Position numbers and translations under genes: made by a program. From NCBI RefSeq assembly GCF_002234915.1, contig NZ_NEWD01000029.1, forward strand, positions 1,762 through 58,337: a stretch of 56,576 nucleotides of DNA, read 5' to 3'. Origin of the DNA: Bifidobacterium vansinderenii. Lineage in GTDB: Bacteria > Actinomycetota > Actinomycetes > Actinomycetales > Bifidobacteriaceae. Shown here one piece after another: positions 36,425-44,383 of this stretch (its first letter is position 1; every line of letters starts with the position of its first letter). Under the pieces are notes generated by a model. That model saw only the letters and a list, made by a program, of their open reading frames with translations, was not told the DNA's origin and did not search any database.

Positions 36425-36775
36425 CCTTCCCCTTGAGGGGAAGGTGGCCGCCGAAGGCGGACGGATGAGGTGACCGACGCATGACGACTGAAGGCGGGTT
36501 GACTTTGGCCGTGGGGCGGGACGATGGGCGGGAATCGACACACTCGGGCCGTTTGGCCTCGCTCCGGCGATTTGATTGCGAAGCATATCAAATCACCTCC
36601 GCTGATACAGTCGATTCCCGCCCATCGTCCCACCTCACTCAGCGCTCATGACTACCATCCCATTCCCACCCCGTGGCTCCGTGTGCCTCTGTGCTGGCGC
36701 TGTGAACCTGATGGCTGCCATCCCCGTCACCTCATCAGTCACGCTGCGCGTGACAGCTTCCCCTCAAGGGGAAGC
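36425..36775. repeat. Palindrome cluster downstream of GH78
   Basis: Three separate elements: a GATGAGGTG-type copy at 36425-36472, an unrelated perfect 22-bp inverted repeat (36518-36539 with 36610-36631) whose loop contains GATTTGAT/ATCAAATC, and an inverted GATGAGGTG-type copy at 36728-36775. No gene is seen in this 719-bp gap. Confidence 0.8.
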
Positions 36776-36825
36776 CCACCATTCCTCTTCGACACGCCGA
36801 GTGGACGAATTTCGCAACTCGGATT

Positions 36826-36845
36826 AAGTTACTAGGTAGTAACTT
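36826..36845. promoter_or_regulatory. AAGTTA-N8-TAACTT operator upstream of the DUF5605 gene
   Basis: AAGTTACTAGGTAGTAACTT is a perfect palindrome with 9-bp arms. It has the same half-sites and spacing as the sites between MFS3 and TetR4, 4.5 kb away. A lone half-site AAGTTA recurs at 36888. Confidence 0.7.
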
Positions 36846-37124
36846 GAGTTGTTCGACGATGAATGTTCCGGTTTCGTCAAATGATCTAAGTTACGCCCAC
36901 TTTCTGATTCGGGCTTCTTCCCCTCACCCTTGAGAAGCCCGAATCACAAAGCCTTGATCGCCCATCGCGATCCGCCATAACCACAACCAAACATCAGTCG
37001 CACGTCGAGGAAATCGCAACAGCGCAACCTTTTTCGACAAACGCATCCGTTGATGTCCGTCGCCGTACATCGACGCCAGGCCCCACCCACACCCATCCAC
37101 CGGCATCAGCAGGAGGAACCCATC

Positions 37125-38828
37125 ATGACCACCACGCCGACCGCAGCCAACAACACCGCCGTCCCCATCGATCCGATCGCTATCGTGCGAGTTTCCCCGC
37201 AGTCCGCGCTCGCCGAAGCGTCCGCCGTCACCGCAAAGGCCCCTCACGTCGAACGCTACGGACTCTTCGAGATCGCGCTCGCCGGCACGGCCGACGGCAA
37301 TCCGTACGTCGACGTGGACCTGTCCGCCGACTTCACTTCCACTGCGACCGGCGAAACCGTCACCGTCGGCGGTTTCTACCGTGGCAACGGCGACTACGCC
37401 ATCCGATTCATGCCGCTCGAGGAAGGCGAATGGCGCTACGTCACGCACAGCGCCGCCGACCCGTCGCTGAACGCCATCTGCGGCACCCTGATCGCCGATC
37501 CGGCCGGCGAGAACAATCACGGCCGCGTTCTGCGCGCCACCGACGTCCACCGCGCCGCCGCCGAACCCGAGACCGACCCCGCCGGCAGCGAGCTCAAGTT
37601 CCAGTTCAGCTACGAGGACGGCACCCGCTACATGCCCTTCGGCACCACCTGCTATGCGTGGACCAGCCAGAGCCAGGCCGTGCAGGACCAGACCGTGGAG
37701 ACCCTCGCCGCCGCGCCGTTCAACAAGATCCGCATGTGCGTGTTCCCCAAGTTCTACGACTTCAACAACGCCGATCCCGACGTCTTCGCCTACGAGGGCA
37801 GCATGGAGAACGGCTTCGACCACACGCGCTTCAATGAGGAGCTGTTCGCCAACCTCGATCGTCGCATCGGCCAGCTGTGCGCGCTTGGTATCGAGGCTGA
37901 CATCATCCTGCTGCACCCGTACGACAAGCCCGAGTGGGGCTTCTCCAAGATGAGCCGCGAAGCCGACATCATGTATCTCACGTACATGGCCCGCCGCTAC
38001 GGCGCCTACCGCAACGTATGGTGGTCGCTCGCCAACGAATACGATCTCATGCCGCAGAAGTCGCTCGAGGACTGGCGCACGTACGCGCGTGTGGTCATGG
38101 CCAACGATGCGTTCGGTCACCTGCGCTCCATCCACAACTGCGTGACCGTGTACGACTACAACGAGCCGTGGTGCACGCACTGCTCCATCCAGCGCGTGGA
38201 CGTGACCCGCACCACCGAATGCATCGCCGACTGGCGCAGGGAATACGGCAAGCCCGTGGTGTGCGACGAACCCGGCTACGAAGGCAACATCTACTGGGGC
38301 TGGGGCAGCCTGCCCGCCACCGAGCTCATGCGCCGCTACTGGGAGGGCCTGATGCGCTGCGGCACCGTGACGCACGGCGAATCGTTCATCGACAAGGGCG
38401 ACCAGATCTGGTGGGCGCACGGCGGCACCCTGCACGGCGAAACCCCCGCGCGCATCGCGTTCATGCGCGGCATCTTCGAGACCGCGCCGCGCGCCGCCAG
38501 TCCGCTGGACGCCGACACCGCGCCGGAGGACGTGTGGAGCGTGAACCCGGTCGACGTCTCGCAGCCGCTCAACGGCGCCATGGAAAAGGCCATGAAGTTC
38601 TGGGACGTGCCCGTGCTGCGCGCCGGCACCGACTGGCAACTCGTGTACTTCGGCTGGTATCAGCAGCTCTACCGCGAGTTCGACCTGCCCGCCGGCGGCG
38701 AATACACGGTCGACGTGATCGACACGTGGAACATGACCATCGATCGTCTGCCCGGCACCTACACCGGCACCGTGCGCGCCGACCTTGGCGGCAGGCAGTA
38801 CATGGCCGTGCGCATCCAGCGCGCATAG
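37125..38828 (+). CDS. DUF5060/DUF5605 putative glycoside hydrolase
   Basis: A 567-aa protein with an N-terminal beta domain of DUF5060 type (ERYGLFEIALAG...GFYRGNGDYAIRFMPLEEGEWRY, about 40-120), a central TIM-barrel-like domain (about 150-470) and a C-terminal beta domain (DUF5605-like). Paired acids fit a retaining mechanism: E305 in WWSLANEYD and E382 in VVCDEPGYEGN. The activity of the family is not established to my knowledge; relatives of the DUF4038/GH140 type act on apiose-containing pectin. Start SD AGGAGGA. It follows GH78 and shares the TetR4-type operator. No signal peptide is seen. Confidence 0.8.
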   Translation: MTTTPTAANNTAVPIDPIAIVRVSPQSALAEASAVTAKAPHVERYGLFEIALAGTADGNPYVDVDLSADFTSTATGETVTVGGFYRGNGDYAIRFMPLEEGEWRYVTHSAADPSLNAICGTLIADPAGENNHGRVLRATDVHRAAAEPETDPAGSELKFQFSYEDGTRYMPFGTTCYAWTSQSQAVQDQTVETLAAAPFNKIRMCVFPKFYDFNNADPDVFAYEGSMENGFDHTRFNEELFANLDRRIGQLCALGIEADIILLHPYDKPEWGFSKMSREADIMYLTYMARRYGAYRNVWWSLANEYDLMPQKSLEDWRTYARVVMANDAFGHLRSIHNCVTVYDYNEPWCTHCSIQRVDVTRTTECIADWRREYGKPVVCDEPGYEGNIYWGWGSLPATELMRRYWEGLMRCGTVTHGESFIDKGDQIWWAHGGTLHGETPARIAFMRGIFETAPRAASPLDADTAPEDVWSVNPVDVSQPLNGAMEKAMKFWDVPVLRAGTDWQLVYFGWYQQLYREFDLPAGGEYTVDVIDTWNMTIDRLPGTYTGTVRADLGGRQYMAVRIQRA

Positions 38829-38870
38829 TCGTTGCGTGGAGCGCTCCTAGTGTGATCCCACCAAGGCATG

Positions 38871-38920
38871 AACGGCCCGATCTTGCTGACGGATAAATCC
38901 GGAAACGAGCGGGCCGTTTG
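38871..38920 (+). terminator. Terminator-like hairpin after the DUF5605 gene
   Basis: AACGGCCCG (38871-38879) pairs with CGGGCCGTT (38910-38918), with an internal GGAT/ATCC stem in the loop. Only a short T-run follows. Confidence 0.55.
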
Positions 38921-38944
38921 TCATGAACAAGAGTAGAGTACTTG

Positions 38945-38968
38945 CGTCGGTCAAACAGGTGACCGACG
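38945..38968. promoter_or_regulatory. Operator-like dyad upstream of the efflux pump
   Basis: CGTCGGTCA-AACAGG-TGACCGACG, perfect 9-bp arms. It lies 158 nt upstream of the pump start. No regulator gene is adjacent. Confidence 0.55.
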
Positions 38969-39125
38969 AACCGACCCGTGCACGATGACCATGCGATGAC
39001 AGCGGCGGCATGCGCTCCGGCCACATCCGGCCTCACGACAACGACTGCTCGGAAACGCACGACGACAGACGCCGACGGATCGGCGCAAGAGGCGGCAGAC
39101 AGGCAGACAGGGAAGGTGAGACGGC

Positions 39126-40763
39126 ATGACGACCGATGGGCGCAACGAATTCCATGGCCGCGACGATATCAATGACCGCGACGAATATTCCACGGAACAG
39201 GTGGGGTCAACCGCAAACGAGACATCGGCAGTCGAAACGCCAACGTCGAACAACGATCGCAGTGCATCCCGCACCCTCACCAGCGAGGAATCCTACCGGG
39301 ACGGCCATCTCACGCACACCGCATTCATGTCGCTTGCGATCCTCACATTCATCACGTTCATCGGCAACTTCACACAGCTGCAGCTCAGCTCCGCGCTGCC
39401 GTCGATCGTCACCGAATTCCACGTGAGCGTGACCACCGGACAGTGGCTCACCTCCGTGTTCCAGCTCGTCATGGGCGTGATGGTGCCGCTCACCGCGTTC
39501 CTCACCAAACGCTTCTCCACACGGCAGATCGTCATCACATCGATGGTCGTGTTCACGATCGGATCGGCGCTCGCCTGGACCGCGCCCACATTCCTGCTGC
39601 TGCTGGCCGGACGCGTGCTTGAGGCCATCGGCACGGGTGTGATGTGGCCGGTGCTGCAGATCACCGTGTTCTCCATCTACCCGCTCTCCCGACGCGGCAT
39701 GGCCATGGGCACGGTGGGCCTGGCCATGAGTGTGGCTCCGGCGCTCGGCCCCACGCTCGGTGGCTGGCAGACCGATATGGGCGGCTGGCGTTCCATCTTC
39801 CTCACGCTCACCGTGATCGGCGTGCTCAGTCTCGCCGCGTCCGTGCTGGGGCTGCGCAACTTCGGTGCGCACGACCCGTCGGTCAAGGCCGACTTCTTCT
39901 CTGTGATGCTGTCGATCTTCGGATTCGGCGGGCTCATGTTCGGCTTCACGAACATCGAGGCCTTCCCCATCACGCATCCGATGACCTGGCTGCCCATGAC
40001 GATCGGCGTGCTCGGCATCATCTGGTTCGTCACGCGCCAGCTGCGTCGTGACAAGCCGCTGCTCAACCTGCGCGTGCTGAAGAACCACGGGTTCATGATC
40101 GGCACGATCATCGCGTCCATCGCGTTCTTCGCATTCAGTTCGATCATGGTGATCATGCCGCTCTACATTCAGAACGACCGCGGCTACTCCGCCACGCTCA
40201 GCGGCCTGATCATGATGCCCGGCGCTATCGGCATGGCCATCACGCAGTTCTTTGGCGGCAAGGCGCTCGACAAGTTCGGAGCCCGTCCCGTGGTGATCAC
40301 CGGTAGCGTGATTCTGACGCTCGGCACGTTCGCCATGAGTCTGATCTCCATGCATTCGTGGATCTGGTGGGTGTCGATCTGCCAGTTCACGCGTCAGATC
40401 GGTATGGGTTTCGTGCTCATGCCCGTAACCACGTGGTCGTTGAACTGTCTGGACCCGGAGGACGTGTCGGCGGGGTCGTCCGTTACGAACACGGCCCGTC
40501 AGATCGCCGGCGCCATGGGCGCACCGGTGCTGGTCATCCTCATGGAGACTATGGCGGCCGCGCGCAAGGCGGCGCTTGGAGGAGGTGCGGATGTGGCCGT
40601 GGCCGCAAGCATCTTCGGCATCCAGTGGGTACTGCGCATCAGCGGCATGCTGTGCATCGCCATGGTGCTGATCGCCGTGTTTGGGGTGCGAGGCCAGGGT
40701 GCCGGCACCGCGCATGGCGCCCTGCAGCGCATTCGCGAGGTCCGCGTGCGGGCTCGTCACTGA
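39126..40763 (+). CDS. DHA2-type (EmrB/QacA) MFS multidrug efflux protein
   Basis: A 545-aa MFS antiporter of the 14-TM DHA2 type. The N-terminal about 60 residues are hydrophilic. TM1 carries LTFITFIGNFTQLQLSSALPSI, motif A is FLTKRFSTRQIV, and motif C is GLAMSVAPALGPTLGGW, typical of drug:H+ antiporters. It probably exports hydrophobic or cationic compounds. The start is ATG at 39126 with GGAAGGTGAG. It is monocistronic, with a dyad in its leader. Confidence 0.88.
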   Translation: MTTDGRNEFHGRDDINDRDEYSTEQVGSTANETSAVETPTSNNDRSASRTLTSEESYRDGHLTHTAFMSLAILTFITFIGNFTQLQLSSALPSIVTEFHVSVTTGQWLTSVFQLVMGVMVPLTAFLTKRFSTRQIVITSMVVFTIGSALAWTAPTFLLLLAGRVLEAIGTGVMWPVLQITVFSIYPLSRRGMAMGTVGLAMSVAPALGPTLGGWQTDMGGWRSIFLTLTVIGVLSLAASVLGLRNFGAHDPSVKADFFSVMLSIFGFGGLMFGFTNIEAFPITHPMTWLPMTIGVLGIIWFVTRQLRRDKPLLNLRVLKNHGFMIGTIIASIAFFAFSSIMVIMPLYIQNDRGYSATLSGLIMMPGAIGMAITQFFGGKALDKFGARPVVITGSVILTLGTFAMSLISMHSWIWWVSICQFTRQIGMGFVLMPVTTWSLNCLDPEDVSAGSSVTNTARQIAGAMGAPVLVILMETMAAARKAALGGGADVAVAASIFGIQWVLRISGMLCIAMVLIAVFGVRGQGAGTAHGALQRIREVRVRARH

Positions 40764-40865
40764 CCGTTCTGGCTGTTATACGAAAAACTTGCCGGCGCCG
40801 GGGTGATGACAACCGGTGCCGGGAGCATTGTGCCGTATTCCAAGCCGCGGAATGCGGCTATTCCC

Positions 40866-41046
40866 CGTTTTGGAGGTCCTTTCGAGCTGTTGCAGGATCA
40901 TAACCTTCGATTTGGAGGTCCTTCGCCAAGTAGCCGGACTCTGGAATCGCGCATTATTGTGCAAGAATTAATTGTTTGCGGCTACTAACTGCTGAATAGG
41001 GCCCTGGGCGCCATATTGTCTGCAAACGGAAAGACCTCCAAATCGG
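40866..41046. repeat. Three copies of a TTTGGAGGTC motif
   Basis: CGTTTTGGAGGTCCTTTCG (40866-40884), CGATTTGGAGGTCCTTCG (40908-40925) and an inverted copy CGGAAAGACCTCCAAATCGG (41027-41046). The last can pair with either upstream copy. It lies in the 867-bp gap after the efflux pump, where no protein gene is seen. Confidence 0.65.
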
Positions 41047-41172
41047 TAGATAGCATCTCGTCGAACCGGCAAAGAACTACACGACTTCACGATAGGTGGT
41101 AAAACCGGTGAAAGCGTGGGCCTGAAAGTCGGCGCATGCACCGTATGCGGCTCCCGAGGCGGAAGCGATCCC

Positions 41173-41281
41173 GGAAAAAGAGAACCCCGGCGGGTTGGGC
41201 GCCGGGGTAGAGAGAGGAAGAGAGAAGAAGGGTTCAGTTATCAGGTTCCTAGTGGAACCTCACCAGCGGTTGTATCCGTTG
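41173..41281 (-). ncRNA. Candidate small RNA
   Basis: Minus-strand promoter: -35 TTGTGC (41316-41311), 17-nt spacer, -10 TATAAG (41293-41288). The predicted RNA of about 109 nt contains AGGTTCC-ACTA-GGAACCT (41260-41243) and ends with ACCCCGGC (41208-41201), a 9-nt loop, GCCGGGGT (41191-41184) and TCTCTTTTTCC. No open reading frame of note and no downstream minus-strand gene are present. It does not look like 6S, 4.5S, tmRNA or RNase P RNA. Confidence 0.4.
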
Positions 41282-41630
41282 ACAGTTCTTATATAACCGC
41301 ATGACTCTTGGCACAAGGATGTCAAAGCCTTGGATTTCTCTGGGCAATTCGTGGCGATTGTGTGACGTCGCTTTCGAGGCCGTCACATTTGGTTTTGCTT
41401 CCGCTGGTCTTGGCGCACTCCTCCGAAGAGCTTCAATTATGGAAAATAGTGGTTACCGTCGTGCCATCGGGGGTGTATCGGTATACCGTATTACTGTCTG
41501 GATCACCGTCCGGCCCACGCCCCACAGACGGGACGCCCGACCGGGATGATCGGTCAGGAAGAACGACTGAGACAATGCGCAACGCAACGAATGACGAACG
41601 ACGAACTGCGTGCGGACCGTGGGAGGCTAT

Positions 41631-42635
41631 ATGGAGAAGATCATTGAGCCGGTGGTGTTCCTATGCATCATCTTGCTGGGCTACGCGTTCAAACGCATCG
41701 GCTGGGTGAAGTCCGACGACTACAAGGTCATGCAGAAGATCGTGTTCAATCTGCTGCTGCCGGCCGCCGTGGTCGTGTCGTTCATCAACAACGAGCATGA
41801 TCTGCGACTCCTGTGGGTGGCGCTGTTCGGCTTCTGCGCGTCGGTCATCCCGATTCTCACCATCTACCTGTTCACAGGCAAGACCCCGCTCGGCAATCGC
41901 GCGTTCTATATGCTCAATGGTTCCGGCTTCAACATCGGCTGTTTCGCGCTGCCGGTGGTGCAGGCGCTGATGGGCCCCGGACCAGCCGTGGCCGTGGTCA
42001 TGTTCGATATCGGCAATTCGGTGATGATGTCGGCCGGCATGAACGCCGTGACCACGCAGCTGCTGCGCATCGACGACACCAGTCCGCTCACCCCGGAGGA
42101 GCAGTCCCGTCCGCTTGGCCCGCGCCCGCCGCGCAAGGTTCTAGACAAGGATGCGCGCCGACTCCAGCGCAGGGCGAACTTCCGCCGCATCGCCCGAAAC
42201 TTCTACTCGTCCGCCGCGTTCATGACGTATATGCTCATGCTGGTGTTCATGATCTCCGGCTTCGCGATTCCGCACTGGGTGGGTACGGTGCTGCAGCCGT
42301 TCTCGAACGCCAACGCGTTCTGTTCCATGTTCATGGTGGGCATGCTGATGGATGTGCCGCACGGCATGAAGGACGTCAAGCCGCTGGCCACCGTGATCGC
42401 ATGGCGCTGGGCGTTCGCGTTCATCTTCTCGGTGGCGGCCTGGTTCATCCTGCCGGTGGATCCGGAGATCCGCAAAGCCGTGATCTTCGTATGCTTCGCT
42501 CCCGTGGGCGTGTTCTCCACGCTGTTCACCGACCGTGTGCTCGGTAACGCGCGACTGGCCGGTCTGTGTCTGGCGAGCACCGGCACGCTCGGCCTGGTCG
42601 CCATGACCGTCGCCAACCTCGTGATTCCCGTGTGA
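41631..42635 (+). CDS. AEC-family (auxin efflux carrier) transporter
   Basis: A 334-aa membrane protein with about ten hydrophobic segments. AEC features are GYAFKRIGWVKSDDYKVMQKIVFNLLLPAAVVVSF near the N-terminus and LNGSGFNIGCFALPVVQALMGPGPAVAVVMFDIGNSVM near residue 100. A long cytoplasmic loop (about 150-190) is Arg/Pro-rich. The start at 41631 has GGGAGG; a GTG at 41610 is also in frame. Bacterial AEC proteins move malate, malonate or other acids; the substrate here is unknown. Confidence 0.85.
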   Translation: MEKIIEPVVFLCIILLGYAFKRIGWVKSDDYKVMQKIVFNLLLPAAVVVSFINNEHDLRLLWVALFGFCASVIPILTIYLFTGKTPLGNRAFYMLNGSGFNIGCFALPVVQALMGPGPAVAVVMFDIGNSVMMSAGMNAVTTQLLRIDDTSPLTPEEQSRPLGPRPPRKVLDKDARRLQRRANFRRIARNFYSSAAFMTYMLMLVFMISGFAIPHWVGTVLQPFSNANAFCSMFMVGMLMDVPHGMKDVKPLATVIAWRWAFAFIFSVAAWFILPVDPEIRKAVIFVCFAPVGVFSTLFTDRVLGNARLAGLCLASTGTLGLVAMTVANLVIPV

Positions 42636-42682
42636 TCATCCTTCCTCGGGCTCCCCTCTGAAGGAGCTGCTGCAATGGAATT

Positions 42683-42732
42683 GGCTCCCCTCCCAGGGAG
42701 GGGAGCTGTCAGCGTCAGCTGACTGAGGGGAG
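42683..42732 (+). repeat. GAGGGGAG-family repeat
   Basis: GGCTCCCCTCC-CAG-GGAGGGGAGC, CTGTCAGC-GTC-AGCTGACTG, AGGGGAG. It follows the AEC gene; a partial GGCTCCCCTC lies at 42649. The rest of the gap to the tRNA genes shows no gene. Confidence 0.8.
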
Positions 42733-42941
42733 GGCTCCAGCACCTTCGCCTCCAATAACCATCCCACTGGTCACACGCTCTTGGGCCACGTGCCTTGGGC
42801 CATGCAATCCAAATTCATCCCTCCCGCCCTGCTGCCGCCGCGCACCTGCACCGTCCGTGCACCGTTGCGTGCGATATCCGTGCTATAAGACCGGCAAAAA
42901 CAACCGCTCGATCCGAACACGGGCGGAGCGCGTAGAAACAG

Positions 42942-42975
42942 AAAAAGGCTTGAAATCACAACGATTTCAAGCCTT
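42942..42975 (-). terminator. Terminator of tRNA-Ala
   Basis: A 13-bp perfect stem between 42945-42957 and 42963-42975 with loop of 5 nt, followed on the minus strand by a T-rich tail (TTTC). Confidence 0.85.
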
Positions 42976-42983
42976 CACATATG

Positions 42984-43056
42984 TGGAGCATGCCGGGTTC
43001 GAACCGGCGACCCTCTGCTTGCAAAGCAGATGCGCTACCAGCTGCGCCAATGCCCC
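42984..43056 (-). tRNA. tRNA-Ala (anticodon TGC)
   Basis: The 73-nt cloverleaf reads GGGGCAT...ATGCTCCA. The anticodon stem-loop CTGCTTTGCAAGCAG gives TGC, the D-arm is GGCGCAGCTGGTAGCGC, and the T-arm is GCCGGTTCGAACCCGGC. CCA is not encoded. Confidence 0.97.
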
Positions 43057-43066
43057 AGTTTTTTGG

Positions 43067-43094
43067 GAGAAAAAAAGCGGCCCGAAAAGCCGCT
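43067..43094 (-). terminator. Terminator of tRNA-Ile
   Basis: Minus strand: AGCGGC, loop TTTTCGG, GCCGCT (43094-43076), then TTTTTTCTCCC. It separates the two tRNA genes. Confidence 0.85.
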
Positions 43095-43106
43095 GTCTTC
43101 TCTGTG

Positions 43107-43180
43107 TGGGCCCGGGAGGACTTGAACCTCCGACCTCATCCTTATCAGGGATGCGCTCTAACCACCTGAGCTACGGGCCC
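43107..43180 (-). tRNA. tRNA-Ile (anticodon GAT)
   Basis: The 74-nt cloverleaf reads GGGCCCG...CGGGCCCA. The anticodon loop CTGATAA gives GAT, the D-arm is TAGCTCAGGTGGTTAGAGC, and the T-arm is GGAGGTTCAAGTCCTCC. It lies outside any rRNA operon in this window. Confidence 0.97.
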
Positions 43181-43215
43181 GATCCATGTGCAATCTCGAA
43201 ATCGCACAAGCAATT

Positions 43216-43245
43216 ACTATAGCGGTAGGTTGTCAGTCTGTCCAA
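43216..43245 (-). promoter_or_regulatory. tRNA-Ile promoter
   Basis: Minus strand: -35 TTGGAC (43245-43240), 18-nt spacer, -10 TATAGT (43221-43216), about 35 nt before the mature tRNA. Confidence 0.65.
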
Positions 43246-43352
43246 TATCGGCGTGTCGCGTTATTCTATGCGGGTTTGAGGGTGAAATCTCGGTCCCTGC
43301 GTCGACGATTCACCGTCCCGGTACGTACCGAAAAATCGGAAAGGAGTCCGCG

Positions 43353-43952
43353 ATGGCCGGTCGTCGAACGCTTGCCGTGGAGATCCTGGACATGGGCGAC
43401 CTGCATATCCGGGTCGCGCGCAAGGCCGTGAAGAACATGTATCTGCGGATCAAGCCGCCGGACGGTCGTGTCGAGATCACCGCTCCGGTGCGGATGAGTC
43501 ATGCACAGATCGAGCAGTTCGTGCGTTCCCGACGACCGTGGATCCGAAAGGCTCGGCAGCGGATCCTTGATCACGCCACGGTTTCGCCGCCCCAGACCCG
43601 TCCCCCGTTCGGCGCGCCATGGAGCACGGAACGCAAAACCTGGGCCAAAACGGTCATCAATGCGCGTCTGCCGGAGCTGCTGCGCAAGTGGACACCGATC
43701 GTCGGCAAGACCCCGACGAACGTCTCGCTGCGTGCAATGACGTCGCGATGGGGGTCGTGCACGCCGGCGACCGGCCGCATCCGTCTCAATCTCGAACTGG
43801 CGTATCTGCCCGAACGGTATCTGGAATACGTGCTGGTGCACGAACTGACGCATCTGTGGGAGCACGGGCATGGCGAGGGATTTCGCCGCCGCATGACCGC
43901 ATACCTGCCCGAGTGGCGGCGATTGCGGCGCGAACTCAACCAACTGGTGTGA
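43353..43952 (+). CDS. YgjP/M48-like zinc metallopeptidase
   Basis: A 199-aa protein of the YgjP (DUF45, SprT-related) family. The N-terminal half is a basic beta domain (VARKAVKNMYLRIKPPDGRVEITAPVRMS). The zinc motif is H163-E-L-T-H167 in VHELTHLWEHGHGEGFR, preceded by the family segment MTSRWGSCTPATGRIRLNLELAYLPERYLEYV. Start ATG at 43353 with AAAGGAG. It is presumed cytosolic; its physiological substrate is unknown. Confidence 0.88.
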   Translation: MAGRRTLAVEILDMGDLHIRVARKAVKNMYLRIKPPDGRVEITAPVRMSHAQIEQFVRSRRPWIRKARQRILDHATVSPPQTRPPFGAPWSTERKTWAKTVINARLPELLRKWTPIVGKTPTNVSLRAMTSRWGSCTPATGRIRLNLELAYLPERYLEYVLVHELTHLWEHGHGEGFRRRMTAYLPEWRRLRRELNQLV

Positions 43953-44000
43953 TGCGCGGTATATGACTCGTTCATCGACGGACGGCGTTCACGCGCATTC

Positions 44001-44200
44001 GGTTACGTTCGGTTGCCCGATGAAAACGAAACGTAACCGAAAGCGGTTCGACAATTCCGTTCTGTACAGCATCGGTAATGAAACGTACTCTGACGACGGC
44101 TTTCCGTTACGTTCCGTTTTGATGGCGGAACGAAACGTAACCGTGGAGGCGTGGCCGGTTACGTTCTGTTTCGGCGCCGAAGCGCAGCGTAACGGGGTTT
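44001..44200. repeat. Array of GTTACGTT motifs in both orientations
   Basis: GGTTACGTT (44001), AACGTAACC (44030), AACGTACTC (near 44084), CGTTACGTT (44105), AACGTAACC (44134), GGTTACGTT (44157) and GCGTAACG (near 44188). Adjacent copies form at least two hairpins (44001-44038 and 44106-44141). They occupy the gap between the metallopeptidase and dps, where no gene is evident. Confidence 0.7.
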
Positions 44201-44297
44201 TCCGCCACCTCCGGCCGTTCGGCGCGGGTATACCGCGTGCGTGCATCAGACCCGCGGTGAAAGACGCCGCACGGTATGGGTTTGTTGTGCGGATACG

Positions 44298-44337
44298 ACG
44301 AACCCGCAGCGGGGAACGTGCTCCGCTGCGGGTTCGT
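44298..44337 (-). terminator. Hairpin at the 3' end of dps
   Basis: A 15-bp perfect stem, 44298-44312 with 44323-44337 (core AACCCGCAGCGG/CCGCTGCGGGTT), 10-nt loop. There is no clear T-run, so termination strength is uncertain. Confidence 0.6.
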
Positions 44338-44383
44338 TACAAGTGCGAGGGTTCCGGCAGCTCCATACGCCGCCGATCGGCCC

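Noticed and set aside
41181-41208. T-box or amino-acid attenuator for the AEC transporter
   Set aside because: The hairpin has its T-run on the opposite strand from the transporter, and no T-box sequence was found.
42984-43180. The tRNA pair as a sign of an adjacent rRNA operon
   Set aside because: Each tRNA has its own terminator and no rRNA sequence flanks them in this window.
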